Of a DNA stretch of 64,000 nt, positions 46,808 to 62,200 are shown one piece after another. The stretch's first letter is position 1. Every line of letters begins with the position of its first letter. The stretch is from Nissolia schottii (taxonomy: Eukaryota > Streptophyta > Magnoliopsida > Fabales > Fabaceae): positions 3,478 to 67,477 of the forward strand of contig QANU01064415.1 of the NCBI GenBank assembly GCA_003254905.1, given 5' to 3'. A model generated the notes under the pieces. It searched no databases. It saw nothing but the letters and a program-made list of their open reading frames with translations, and was not told the DNA's origin. A program made the translations under genes and the position numbers.

Positions 46808-48302
46808 TCACTCTCATCTCATCATCACTACTTAGTGCCTATTCATCATCTCATGATCATCCATGTGCATTATATGCAAGCAAGTTAATTACCAATAAAT
46901 ATGTGGTAATAAATATGCATGGTTGGGATTAATTGGGAGAAAATAAGGCTAATTAAGCACAAAGTGGCTAGCCTTGTCCGCTAGCTATATATAATCCCCG
47001 GGGGGGTGGGGGGATGAGTGACCAATTATGAGATCTGATTTGGTTTTCTAATGCTCCAATATTTGGGCAAAAATATTAATCTTGGTATTGCTCCAAGTTG
47101 CTAGCTAGTTCTATTTAAATCAACAAGTTGCAGTTATCAAGCTATCTTATCTCATTTATAAATATGAATTCAATTTGTATGCGGTTATCAAGTTTAATTT
47201 GTATGCAGTGTAAAATTTATCTGCGTTGCCATCCAAAATTTTAGAATTAAATCACATACATTAGTCAAAAAGTAAGGAAAGTTCAACAAACCTGCAATCA
47301 ACTACGAAAATTCTAAAAAGTTACAATTTCGAATCCGAAACATAAATGTGAGTGTTTGTCGTCGAGTACTTATTCAATTTGCTTGATGGTGAGTGTTTTG
47401 TTGTCCTTCGTTCAATGGTGATTTTAGTGAAATTCAAGGAGAGATAAATAGACAACACTGCTAGTTTTGCAAAGGAGATGTGGAGTAGCGAGCGATTTAT
47501 TTATCATGTGTATAGATACACACGTAATAGGGGAGTTAGTGAACATGAAAGACAAAGGTTGTTTGGGAGTTATTGTGTAAGCCCAGTCGTATAAATATGA
47601 AGATAGATGTATAATGGATGCTAAGAGGGTGTTCATGTAACAAAAATGTTATACTTTTATAAGACAAAAACACATCAAAATTCTAAGTCCAATGGTAAAA
47701 TTGTTGCCTTATAACTCAAAAAGGGCAAGATTTCAAATCCTAAAAATAATTTCTCTGCTTCTAAGATAAAGTGTGTACTCTATCAAGGTGAGTGTCAACA
47801 TAGGTATGTGCCCGAACATAGGTATGTGCCCAATAACATTTTTCTATCCAAATTAATGAACTGCTATCCATTAGCCTTATCATACAACTTCAAAGAGGAA
47901 TGTCATTACGTAGACAGTAATCGATGTTTAAAACGAAAGACTAATAATTTGTTTCTTTCTCTTTCAACTATGCCTATGAATGTCTTCTTTTGAACGCAAC
48001 ATATAACGCTTCTCATTTCAAAGGAAGCAACGAGTTCGGAACACCGTAAGACTATCACCTCTTATGCGAGCGTGTGTCCCTTTGGTATCCCCAGGATCGC
48101 TTGTTTAAAAAGGTCCAATGCAAATAAGAAATAAGAAATCAAATATGAAGAAATACTAACCAAAATATGGTATAAATTCTTTACAACTAAAGAGTTTCAA
48201 AGTTTGAATTATTAGGAAATCAAAGACCAACCACTATTTGCATCCCCACATGACATTGTTTGCAGATAATCTGTCTCCCAAAAGGAATCACATGGAACAC
48301 TC
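46808..48302. other. Intergenic between GASA and E2 genes; G-rich run at 46997-47013
   Basis: It contains CCCCGGGGGGGTGGGGGGATG at 46997-47017, a G-rich tract able to form a quadruplex on this strand. Otherwise it is AT-rich without coding potential. The right end carries the 3' UTR of the E2 gene. Confidence 0.5.
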
Positions 48303-50189
<1,887 letters not shown>

Positions 50190-53189
50190 CGCGAGTACTC
50201 AAAGTTCAACAACACACGAAATTGGGGCTTCTCGATCCTAAAATGTTCACATCAAAATGAAAAATTGCGATTCCGTCAGTTTAGCAAACACGATGAAGAA
50301 AAACAGAGAGAAGAAACTATCAAAAAAGAAAAAAACTGCGTAACAGAACAAGGGCATGATGATACTATTGAAAAAGACGGTAACATTGGCGGCATTAAGG
50401 CGAAGAGGGACAAATGGAGGAGGGATTTGGGGAAACCTTGAAAGCTCGTGGCACCGGGTAGGGTTTTGAGAGGAATTGAGGTGCGATGAGGGTTTAGGAA
50501 CGAGAGTGTGTGTGAGTGGAGGAAAGAGAGGGTGTCATTCTTTGCTTCTTATAGTAACAGCTTTCGGTCATTCGGGGGTGCTTGCTTTGCTTGCCATGCA
50601 CGTGAGCAGCGCCTTCCCCTGCACAACGCCCCTTTTCCAAATTAGGTTCATTCAAAATTGAAAAAACAAATACATTTCATTCATTCTAATTTTTCAAAAA
50701 TGGATTGGATTGGACAAGTTAAATGCGTGGGGGATGTTAAAGAGTGCATTAGGGCATTGTGTAAGGAATTAAGACTGAAAATCTTTTATTCAAAATTAAA
50801 ATTTTTAAAGTTTTAATGCATTAAAAGTTGTAAAAACTTTAAAAACTTATTATTTGTAATTCTTTAACCAATATCCACATTTGGTATAAGGTAGTATATT
50901 TAGATTATCGATAATCTAACTTTTAAATTACTTAGTAATCTACGTTGATATGTTTGGTAATTTGGTAATCCACGTTGCCTTTATAGTGATAATGTAATAA
51001 TAAAAATAATAATAAAATTAATAACAGTAATAAGAATAATAATAAAAGTAATAATAGTAATAACAATGACAATAATAATAGGCAATGTATATTATCTCGT
51101 AATCTATTTTATATATCAAACAAGGTAATATAAATTCTCAATTACATGATTTGTACATATCAAACACAATAATGTAACATTACTAGTAATTTAACAAATG
51201 ATAATCTTTTTAAAAGTTAATCCAGATTACCTATAATTTTAGAGGCAATGTACCAAATGCTCTAATAAGACATTGGTTAGCAAAACCGTTAAAAAAATTG
51301 ATATAATATAATTAAAATTGATTAATATTTCATAATGTATTTTTTATTTTAACATCATCGCCTGTCCATTTCAAATGACCAATACCTAAGTTCAATGCTT
51401 TTGAGAGGAAGTTTTGTATTGCAGCAATTATCTATCTGTCACAAAACCACCTTATTTTAAATTGACAAGTAAAATTTAAAATTTGAAATCATAAATCAAG
51501 TGATTGCAGTTTTATATATAAAAATAGTTAGTTTGTCTCTCTTATTTACCTCTTATTTATTTATAGCTTTCCATCTCTGTTTAGCTGAAATCTTTCATTT
51601 AACAATTTGAGCTGTGTTGCTCCATTGATGATGCTGAAGGAGCTTCACCTCAATGAACGAGTAGAAGCTCTGCACCTTCGTGGAATGATGTTGTCACTCG
51701 TGTTTGGTTTCATGCACACAAAAAAAAAAAATAGTAAAACATAGGTGTCAAGCTGCTCCTCTTTTAGTTCATTGTTATTGTTGCAGTACATCCAATTTCA
51801 AATGCAATGTGAAAGGCTCAAGAAAGAGAACGACAACATGCCAATTGATGACATTCTCTCTCTCATATTTGATCAACTAACTAATTAATACAGTATTTTG
51901 GGAACTTGAAAAGGGAGGATATCAACTCAATAAACTGCACTGAGTTGATAGGTAAACAAAGTTTGTGCCTTTGCTGAAGCTTAAAAAGTAAGAAAGCAAG
52001 AAAGGTATTTGACAATGGGAAGGGAGATCTTACCTAAGGTTTATGTTTGGTGTCACATCTCATAGAATGCCTCTCTTCGTTAATTTTCTTTGCCTTCATT
52101 CTTTTTCATTTCCACTCCCAAATTTGTTTTAAATCCTCTACAGGTGGCTTCTCCGGTATATCCACAACCAATCAATTAACAAAATAAATTTCGCAAGAAT
52201 TGTAACGGGGATCAACAATCAGAAATTCAAAGTGAGTTTGCATCGTCTAGTGTACTTTTTAAGTAGCATAACTCAAATATCAAGTAATACTATTAAAACT
52301 TTATTTTTTAAATTCAAGTCAATTTTCACAAAGCTTCATTTTCATAAACCAATAACACTGAGTAGACAGAAAATTGATGTTTTATATTTTTAGGACGCTT
52401 CATTTTTATAAACCAACAACGTTGAGTAGACAGAAAATTGATGTTTTTTTCTTCCCATTACTATAATATTTCATTGTACATCATACAAAATATTGAAAAG
52501 AAAAAAATGACTTTTAAATTCTGCCAAATTGGTAATCGAAGACAATAATTGGTTGTCTTACAAGCTATTCACAATGATTTTCGCGATAGCTACTTTCAAA
52601 GTCACAAACCAAGGCAAAGGCAAAATTCTCTAAGTATTTTACAAAGGGCATTATTTATCAACATGTAAAATCAGCACAAACCATTGAGGTACAAGAAAAT
52701 TCACAACAGTACAAATCCCGAACTATCAAAGTCCGAGAAGAATTGGGTACAAGCATGAGGGATAGGGAATAACTTCTCTATACCTCAAATTTCTCCTTAA
52801 GTGGTAATTCCGATTTAAAATGGGATTTCCATTTGATTGAGGCCAAATTTTAATGAAGGATAAGTCATCAATTTGCAGGCGACACGTGATATCTCTTGCC
52901 ATGGATTAAAGAACACATAGACACTTCATTAAAGAACTATTTGCATTTGAACTTTCTTTAATACCACTTTCAAAATATGCACTGTAATTCTTGCTACTTA
53001 AATATATGTTCAGTCATTAGTAAATAATAATTTAACACCTCTACCAAACTATCCTTAAATTTATCGGATCAATGAAGTTTGAAAAAACAACATATGGAAC
53101 ATGCCCATTTATCAAATTTAGCAGACTCACATACCCATTCTCTCAGATTCAAACAAATTACCAAAAATATCTTAGAATTTTTATTTTAA
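50190..53189. other. Intergenic; microsatellite-like 50991-51080 and 64-bp direct repeat 52333-52453
   Basis: The leader and promoter of the E2 gene lie at the left. 50991-51080 is an imperfect (AATAAT) tract. At 51600-51890 two short + frames (MLKELHLNERVEALHLRGMM; YIQFQMQCERLKKENDN) look like coding scraps of an unidentified helical protein, with an acceptor-like TTGTTGCAG between them. A 64-bp unit beginning GCTTCATTTT is repeated at 52333 and 52397. No full gene was found. Confidence 0.45.
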
Positions 53190-54016
53190 ACTCATTCCAA
53201 ATGCACCATTGATTGGCAACATGCTCATATCATAAATTCTAGAAAAGGAGTGACTTTTTTCTTTTTTATGTATTTCCTTTAACCAAAACTCACATTCCCA
53301 ATTTTTCATCTATCAAAACTCACATATTCATCTGTTAAATTCAAACAAAAAGCTAAAAAAATCAGAGAAATATTTCATTTTTAAATTGATTCCAAGCTCA
53401 CCACTTATTAGCACCACGGTTATAAGACTTTTAAAGAGAAATAAAATACATAAAAGTCTGATTATGATGTTGCAAATTTGAGAAAGTTTTTCGTTACTTA
53501 TTACCTCGTCTAACAATGGAAGGCCGAAGAAGAGTTTCATTCGGCACAAATCGCAACCAAGGCAAGTTTTCTCATAGCAATTCACAGTTGGGTACCTTCT
53601 TTCTCCGCATGCAATTGGGTTTTAAACAGATTCCAAATGCACCACTTATTAGCAACACGCTCATTGCATAAATGATAGAAAAGGCATACCTTTTTCTTTT
53701 TTATGTATTTCCTTTAACCAAAACTCGCATTCCCAATTTTCCATCTCTCAAATTCGGTTAACTCACATATCCATCTCTTAAATTCAAACAAAACGCCAAA
53801 ACATCAAATAAATATTTCATTTTTAAATTGATTCCAAACTCACCACTTTTTAGCACCGCAATTGTAAGATAAAGGTATATGACAAAGTTTTTGGTTACTT
53901 ATTACCTCTTCTAACAATGGAAGCCTGAAGAAGAATAACATGCGACATAAATTGCAACCAAGACAAGTTTTCTCACAGCAATTCTCAATTGGGCACCTTC
54001 TTTCTCCGCATGCAGT
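53190..54016. repeat. Tandem duplication, about 430 bp x 2, with a conserved Cys-rich minus-strand frame
   Basis: Copies start near 53193 and 53629 (ATTCCAAATGCACCA...) and align through CCTTCTTTCTCCGCATGCA. Both carry a minus-strand frame, CGERRYPTVNCYEKTCLGCD in copy 1 and CGERRCPIENCCEKTCLGCN in copy 2. It is followed by LCRM..LFF..LPLL(D/E)E and a GTAATAAG that could be a splice donor. This Cys-rich exon-like segment was not assigned to a family. Confidence 0.8.
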
Positions 54017-54943
54017 TCGATCACCTTCTTTCTCCACATGCAGTTAGGTCACCTACTTTTCAATTGTGGTTGGTGTTGTCGAAATAATCCTTTTATGATG
54101 AATCAAGAGAAAATAAAAGTTAATAATCGTTTTAATCCGCTTTCATCCTTGGACTTTTCACCAAGGTGAACACCAACCCACACACACTCTTTCATAGTTA
54201 AGTGCCAACCAATCAGACATGGGTACATTCGTGTCAAACTAATCAATTATCTTAGTAAATTTGAAAAATAAATCATGCAAAANATTATTGAAGAACATCT
54301 TCTGGGCTTTATTTGCAATATTTTTTTTTCTAGATGCAACTAAAAATTATTATATCCTTATTGTATATGTACACTATCATACCGTTGTAGGGCCAATAGG
54401 TCACCTCCAATCCATTGGATATTTAATCAGATATAAAAAATAATTACCATTGGATTAGGAACTGGGTCGAGTTGGAATAGGCCCAACAAATAAGCAGCTC
54501 TCCTTCCCCATCCTCTCCAGTCTCCACCAATACCTCTGAAGTCGGCGTGACTGCATAGCAATGTCAGCATGCCGTAGGTGCGTGGTTCTCTGGCATCGAT
54601 GAGCATCGGCCTTCCACCTTCACCACTCTACAACAGACTGGCGTGTTCTTATTTGATGGTGGTCTAGGATAGGCTCGCCGGTGAAGATCCATTGTTGACG
54701 AACTTACCAAGTTCTTCCCTGTTCCACAATCATTATTTTCATTAAAGAATAATAATGATTATTTTTATTAACCACTAATGAAAAACAATAATATTAATTG
54801 ATTTCCCCATTGCCTTTCTAATTTTTACTGTTTAACATACAACCTACGTGTCAACACACGTTCTCAGAGCACCTCCTTCTGACACATAACGAAATGTCAC
54901 GTCCTTATTTGAGGCAAGGTCTATCCAACTATGGAAACAACAT
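54017..54943. other. Intergenic; one undetermined base (N) at 54283
   Basis: No gene was recognised. 54500-54720 is more GC-rich (CTCCACCAATACCTCTGAAG... ) but shows no family. The N at 54283 is an assembly ambiguity. Confidence 0.5.
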
Positions 54944-56771
54944 TAGGGGTGGGAATAGGTCAGACGGCCTGTTTGACAAAGAAAGATCTGTTTTAGTAAA
55001 CAAGCCAGGTCTAAGCTATTATGAAAGTCTGTTACGCCTGTTAGGCCTGACCTGTTTAAAAAATATAAACTCATTTCACCTTCAATAAAGACTAAGATAG
55101 CTGGTCTTTTTGTAATATTATATGTAATTATATTTATTAATATAATTATGTTATTTTAATTTTGTTTGTTGTTCACCTCTTATTCTCTTAGCCTCACATC
55201 ACAATTCATAAGCAGCGCCTTCTCTTGTCTCGTTTGCATTCCGGGCTTCTTCTCGTCCCTCATTCATCTTCGGGCTCCGGCGGCTGCTGTCTGCATCCGG
55301 TTGCTGCTGTTCTCTTGTTCGGTTTCTGCTTCTGAGCTGGCGGAGACAGCTGCTGCTGAGAGGAGGTGCTTGAAGAAGACGCAGGTTAGCTCTTATTCTT
55401 TGCTCGTATCTCATTCTCCCATTCAATTGCTTTTTCAACGATGTTTGGGTTTTTTGCCATTGGTCTTTGGTTGCATAATACCTTGTGGGTTCAATGCTCA
55501 GTAGCTTTTTGATAAAATGCTTCAGTTAAATTTGAGCATAGGACACCGTGATAAAGGTGCCTTTGCTAATCTAATACTGAGAAATATCATTGCTTTTACC
55601 ATATAGTGTTAACATTGTAGTTATCACTTAGGAGAGAGGTCTGGTGAAAGACACCATGGTGAATTGGTGATGGTGATAGTGATGATAGCAATGATAGATG
55701 AGCCATGTTGATAATGCTAGTGGAGATATGGTAGGTTATATCTTCTATTTAATCACCTGAAGTTTTCTTCTTTTACCTTCTTCCAAAGCTTTAAGCTTAA
55801 CATTGTGTGCTAGTTTATTAAGTGTTAATATTTCATCTAGTAAGTGTATATATCATGTTTGATCAAATGTGTCAGAATATTTAGAACATCATCTTTATAT
55901 GTTTTTTTTAATAGGAAACTACCAATTAACTCATCCTCATTGGTTGGTTACAGGAGTCGAGAATGAAAGTCTTTGTGGTGTTTTTTTAATTGTAAGCTCG
56001 TATAATTTTGGAATCCGTACCTTTGAATCACTTGTGAAGGTATGATTTGGGTGTCCTTTACATTTTGAATCCTGTTATATGCCTCCTCCCCTCTGCAATG
56101 AAATTCCTTCTTGATTAACTATCCTTGTTTCTTGCTTCAATTATCACTACGTAAACGCAAACACTACATAGAAACATAGACACTCAAGTTGAATTACTCT
56201 TCCTTTCTAATTTGTGTGCTTCCTTGAGGCTACTTAATTCTTTTAAACTTGTTTTCTCTTTAAATGGAGAATGAGGGTATCATCTTTTGGGAAGAATTAA
56301 AGCTTTCTTAGGTATATTTTAGCTAAACAGTTGTTCTTAATTACATGGAAGAGATTCCCTAATCTATAGTGTTTGTGAGATACTCATGGTCATTTTATTT
56401 ATTTTGGCTTTTGTGACTATGCTCTGAATGTACTTCACATTCTCCATTTTAATTTTGTATTCAATCATTCTCCACAAAGAGACTCCTAATCTACAACATT
56501 TGTCTTTCATCTTGTTTCTATGCCATTACAGAACATGTGAAGGCTATCAAACAATAACATGCAGTAGTAATAATAGGCCAAAGTAATAGTTTTTTTCAAA
56601 TAAAAAAATACCAAGCAGGCCTATTAGGCTTCAAGCTAGGTCAGGCCTCCCAAACAGGTAAGGCCATACCTAAAAAAAAGCTTATAACAGTTAATAGGTC
56701 AGGCTCAGGCCAATAATTTACGAAACAGGCCTGACCTATTAAGGGTCCGGTCTGGCCTGTTCCCACCCCTA
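54944..56771. mobile_element. TIR element of 1.83 kb with exon-like GC-rich cargo
   Basis: The left end TAGGGGTGGGAATAGGTCAG mirrors the right end CTGGCCTGTTCCCACCCCTA, and related GGCCTGACCT words continue inward for about 130-190 bp on each side. Such TAGGGGTGGGAA ends are known for hAT-like plant elements. No target duplication survives. The interior at 55196-55384 is GC-rich, ends in AAGACGCAG|GTTAGC like an exon with a donor, and its frame ends ELAETAAAERRCLKKTQ. It may be a captured first exon. No transposase frame was seen. Confidence 0.7.
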
Positions 56772-58044
56772 GTTGGCATCTTATTTTTTGCAGTAATATA
56801 CAAGAGAGAATGATTTTTAAATTTTTTTTATTGGTTGTGTTAAGTTTTGTTTTGTTTTCTACTATTATTATTATTATTATTGATTACATGAAAAAGTTTT
56901 TAATTTTTTTTAATATGGTTGAGAAGTGAGGTAAAACATTATTATGTTTTCTTTTATATAAGGATTTTTTAAGGTGAAGTCCCCCAGTTTAGAGAATAAA
57001 GTGAAAGAATTCATATTAGAGAATTTAAAAATCTCTCTACTTTTACGGTGAATGACGTCTATAAAACTCATCTCAGTAGTTAGAAAATTGGACTAGATAA
57101 TTAAGGCATGTTTAGGGAAACAAATTTTTAAATTTTATTTCATTTATAAATTAAATATTACTAAATGGGTTTAATTTTATTTGGATAACCTTTTAAATGT
57201 GTTAGTATGTGATTGAATGAAATTTTGAATAGATTCTAATTAAATCTATTAAATATTGTGTTGGGTTGTTTTAAAAACTAGGGAATGATTTCATTTATAA
57301 ATCCTACAGGATTTGTTTTGTAAATCATTCGAGTTAAGGGTGCGTTTGTTTGCGCTACTTTTTAGAAGCAAAAGCAACAATAGAAGCAATAGCAGAAGTA
57401 GATGCATAAGATCATTTTGATTTTGGGCAAAATTGTAGAAATACTTATTTTTAGAATTAAAAGTTGTTAAATTATTTGGATGTTACAGGTAAAAAAAGTA
57501 CTATTTTATATAAAACTATAATTAAAGATATAAAAACTCACTTATACAAAATTATTTTTACTTCACAACCAATATTAATGTGAACAAAATAAAAATTTCT
57601 TCATATTATTTTTTTCATTAAACCTAATTTAATTACATTTATAATTAATAAAATTAAAAAATATCAATTAAAAGAAAACCAACAAAAATAATCGTGATTA
57701 CAATGACATGAGGAACTAGCGGTGTAGAGGCAGCTTTTAGAGTGATTAATTTTCACAACAATAGTTTTGCTTAGAAAGTAACTTCTATTGATAATGAATA
57801 ATGAGATTAGTCAAGATTATCATAATTTTTTCATTAGATTAACTTTATTTATATCACTCATTATTTATTAACTCAGTTATGTACTATACGTGAGGACGCC
57901 GGTTTATATTCTAGTTAGATATAACAAAAGTTAACGACTGAAAAATAACTTCCTTCAATAAAAACTATGGTCATGCTTAATGAGAATGCTCACATCAGTT
58001 TACCTATGTGAAGATTTGTTGAATCTTGACATTCCAATCCTAAA
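56772..58044. other. AT-rich intergenic, no gene seen
   Basis: Poly-T and ATT tracts, no coding potential recognised on either strand. Confidence 0.55.
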
Positions 58045-58215
58045 AAGCATGTTAGAAATAGTTCAAATAAAAGTTCCACTTCCACATTGTTTTCCACTAG
58101 CTAAAACTACCTTAGAATCTATTTCATTGATTAAATTGCCAAGCCCCAAATTCATAGCCAAACGAAGGCTAAAGATAATGCCCCACAATTCTGCCAAGAA
58201 CAGTTGCCCAAATTA
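58045..58215 (-). pseudogene. Fragment of a non-LTR retrotransposon-type RNase H domain
   Basis: The minus strand reads LFLAELWGIIFSLRLAMNLG followed by LGNLINEIDSKVVL, matching the (A)ELWA..GL.LA..LG...(I/V)E.DS pattern of the plant RNase H (RVT_3) domain found in LINE-type elements and related genes. Upstream frames are shifted. It is short, without the rest of an element. Confidence 0.6.
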
Positions 58216-58649
58216 GTAGCATATTTCAAATAAAATCTACAACCATTCGAATTCACCTTGTTGAACACAGTCTATGAGCATGACAAGAGAAGGAAAGATT
58301 TAATCATGTAGGGATACTTGAAGCAGTTATTATCATTAAAAGAAATTAGACAATGCAAGTAAGAATGATAAATTCCTCAACTCCAATTTTAAAAAAATGT
58401 ATTATTCTTGAGAGGTGTGTGGTTCACAAAATTATTTTTATTTTAGAAAATACTATTTGCAAGAATGTTATTCTTAAAAAAAAAAATTTCCATGAATATG
58501 ACTTCGAGGCATTTGATTATAAATTGAATTGTAAGCAATATTCTTGAGAATATGATATATTTAAAAAAAAAAGCTCATAACAAAATAAAATATATGTTAG
58601 AGGTAGTTCAACATCAATTGACAACATAGTCGTGATAGTTCGACGTTGG

Positions 58650-58890
58650 CAATGGAGTATTGATCAATGGTGGTTTGATGTCGATCAACAGTGGTCTGAC
58701 ATCGATTGACAGTGATCAAATGTTAATCGGAAATGGTTACAGTTGCCTAGCATCTGGCAACTGTGGTCGAATGTCGGTCGGCGGTGATCACCAACAACAA
58801 TGGTCCGGCATCGACGACATTGACGTCAACGATAATGGTCCAACATCGATCAACCACGGTTTGACCTCTATTGACGGTGGCTCGTATACG
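58650..58890. repeat. Degenerate minisatellite of (A/G)TCGATCAACAGTGGTCTGAC-type units
   Basis: About nine irregular units of 20-30 bp share the words GACATCGAT, TCAACA, GTGGT(C/T) in one orientation. The + frame stays open (78 codons, repeated INSGLTSID / SINHGLTSID) as a by-product of repeat length rather than as a recognised protein. Confidence 0.65.
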
Positions 58891-59241
58891 ACATAAAATT
58901 TTTATCACCACAAGTGCTAGATAAAAAAGTTATTCTAAATGCAAATGATGCATGTATATGCAAAAGTAACTTTCTATCGTTATTTTGTGAGGGAAGCGTA
59001 CATCTTAAACATTACATACAGGACAAGAGAGAATTGCATGATTTCGAGAGAGAATTCTAATTAATTTAGAGACCTAAACCTAATTTGAGAATTGGATATA
59101 GCTTAGTTTACCCCCAGAAAAATAGAATAAAATAAAATTGATCCCCTTCCTTGTTCCTTGTTGGTAAAAAACATACACAGATTATGCAACTTATATTTTC
59201 GAGATTGAAGAATCCCATTTTCTACAGTTTCTTTCACCACC

Positions 59242-62200
59242 ATGGGCGACAGAAGAAAGAAGCACCGCCATCTAAACGACACTCCCACTTCCTCGTCTTC
59301 CTCTCCTTCCTCCGCATCCCAATCCCAATCCGACTCCGACTCCGACTCCGACTCCGACCGCTCTTCCAGGCGCCGCCGCCGTCGCCGCGAAAAGGATCGG
59401 AGCAGAAGCTCGAGGCGCGAAAGGGAGAGCAGGAGAAGGGAGAAGGAGGATAGGAGGAGGAAGAAGAGAGACAGAGACAGGAAGTCGAGGAGAAGCAAGA
59501 AGAGGCTCCGCGATTCTGATGGCTCCGAGTCTTCGGAGGACGAGGAGGAGAGCTTGCATAGGGTTCAGCCTGAAGCCGTGGTGCGTGAAATCATGACCGA
59601 GTTTCCCAATGTTGGCAACGATTTGAAGCTGGTATGAAATTGCATCGTTTTATTTATTTATTTATTTTTATATTTTAATTTTCTTCTGCAAGTTTAATTG
59701 ATTGATAGTGTTTGACTTGTTCAGTTTATGTTTTATAGCACTATATGCTGTTCTTGAGAGTCATGAACTCTCTAGGCTTGATGTTAAGTGTTGCTTGGGT
59801 TCTGTATAAATGTAAATGTCTTTGTTTGAAGATGAACTTGAAAGTGGCAGTGCTATGTGACTTCCAGGAATTTTGATTTGGTGTTTCTATGAAGCTATAG
59901 AAGAATAATGCTCGTTTGAGATTCTACGAAATTGAATTGCCACACATATACCTATGTAAGGAAATCATAAAGGCCGATTCTTTGGTTGGTGCTGTAAGGC
60001 TGTAAGCCCTACTCTACCTCTCCACAAATGAAATTTTCAGCTGGCAAATCTCTGTTATGGACTCTCTGTATTGGTCTTTAGCACCGTCCCTAGAATTGAA
60101 CCTGAGAAAATATGTTGCTTAGTCCAGGGCCCAAGTAAAATATTGCTCTCTTTCTGCTCACCTTTACAATGCATATACATATATACTCGCACGTGTGTCT
60201 TCGATTCTTAGTAGTCTTGTTGTTGGTGTAGCTCTTGCAAATGATTGATGATGGACAAGCTGTTGATATAAAGGGTATATCAGAAAGATCTCTCATGAAG
60301 CATCTGAAGAAGCTTTTCCTTTCATTAAATCTTAAGGAAAATGGAGATAGGGTTTTCTTACTTCCCTCTAAAGCGTGCCCCACTTTGGATGTTGTTGGCC
60401 CTCTAATTCACTCTTATATGGATCCTATAAAAGACCAAGCTGATCCTTCTGCAGCGGTGCCAGAAGCAAGTCCAGTTCCTGTAGATGTGGGGAGTGAGCA
60501 GATGGTTGATGACCATCAAACAGGAAATGCGGAGGATCATTCTGTTGGTCCCCGAAAAAGGTGATAATTTTTTCTGTCATTTTGATGTCATTTGATTTTT
60601 TTTTTTTTTTTGGTGTAATCCTTTCCTATTTATTGCCTTCTTTGTTCAACAGGATGATTGGGCCTGCAATGCCATCAGCTGAATTACTCGCTGCTGCCGC
60701 CAAATTAACAGAAGCGCAGACTGAGCTCAAGTATGGACTCATTTAAGATTTTATTTATCATATTTCGTGGTCCAATTGTGTCTATCAATCCACATTAGAT
60801 GATACTTCATGATATTTTTAAACTAATGTCCATAGAGAAGCTGAATTGGACGACGATACTGAACTATTTATAGGACCTGCACCACCTGCCATGGTTTCTG
60901 AAGCAGAATCAGCTAATGAAGCAGAACGTTTTGAAGAGGTATTTAATCCCAATAGTCATTGATCGGGATTTTGTTCTATCTTCAAATATTTAAATAAAAT
61001 CCTTGGATTTAAATACTGTTGTATGGTAATTCTAATTACCAGATTGGATTTTATTTGCACAAAATGAAAATAATTTCAGCTGAAGGGAACTGTTCTGTTG
61101 ATCCAGATTATTGTAGTGACATCTCACTTCAATTTATAAGATTTTTTACTCGTATTGTAGTGGCAGAATTAAATTTTGGATATTAATATGTAATTGAAAA
61201 TGGAGGTCTAAGTTATCACCTGTATATTTCTCAGGTCAACAGGATCATGGAAGTTGAGTCTGACAGCCCCTATGATGTGCTAGGAGTTAACCATATGATG
61301 TCCAGTGATAACATAAAGAAAAGGTATGATCTCCTTTATAAGCTTCTATAATTATTTTTGGTACATTACAAGCTTCAACAATTGAAAGAAAGGAATTACA
61401 GTTTCTGGTCGTTTTTTTTGACGACGAAATTTTCTAATAAACTGATTCAGCTTTGTCATCCACATAGCATGATTGATTTTTTGCCTGAATGATTCTTGTC
61501 TTTTGCTGCTTATTGTCCCACAGAAGTGGAAGTTTGCAAATTCTTGTGGAAATCCTTGTAAAATTCTATAGTTTATGCAACAATGACTAAAGATGCTGAG
61601 CTTTAACCTCTAGGTGGGACCAGCTATATGGATCAAATGACCACTTGTTTTTCTATTTTTTTTAAAATGTCCCTTAGGTATTGGAAGATATCACTTTTGG
61701 TTCATCCAGATAAATGCTCTCATCCTCAAGCCCATCAAGCATTTATTAAGCTAAATAAAGCTTTCAAAGAGTTACAAGATCCAGAAAAGGTGAGTCGCTA
61801 AGAGGATGATTCATATTATCTCTGTGCAGAGAATGCTTCTGATGTGAGGTAGCCGGTAAAGTTTGATTGCATCAGGGCATGATGAATTGTCAAATGATAT
61901 TTGATATTTTGTATGCAATCCTCTTTTGTACTCTTTTGTCTTCTAATAAAATTCATTTTTCTATCAAAAGAAAAAAGGATATTTTCATGCAATCCTAATT
62001 TATGGGTTGATTATGATTTGAAAAGAAATCACTAAAAGTGGACATGTTTAGAGGTCTAGCTGTCCATTCAACTATTTGGGTTATTTTATCTAAAATTGAT
62101 TTGATTTTAGAGGGTTGTCTTGATCTGAGTGAATCTTATTTACTCTGATGGCAGTCCATGCACAATCAGAGCAACAGGAGTGAAATTTATTTGTTTCATC

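Noticed and set aside
54283..54283. Frame through the ambiguous base (60 codons from 54261)
   Set aside because: A single N in an AT-rich stretch; the frame has no motif and depends on an unknown base.
59103..59559. Minus-strand frames of 95-131 codons opposite the J-domain gene's first exon
   Set aside because: Leu/Ser/Arg-rich antisense of the RS-like repeats; no family motif, while the plus strand continues through ten more well-spliced exons.
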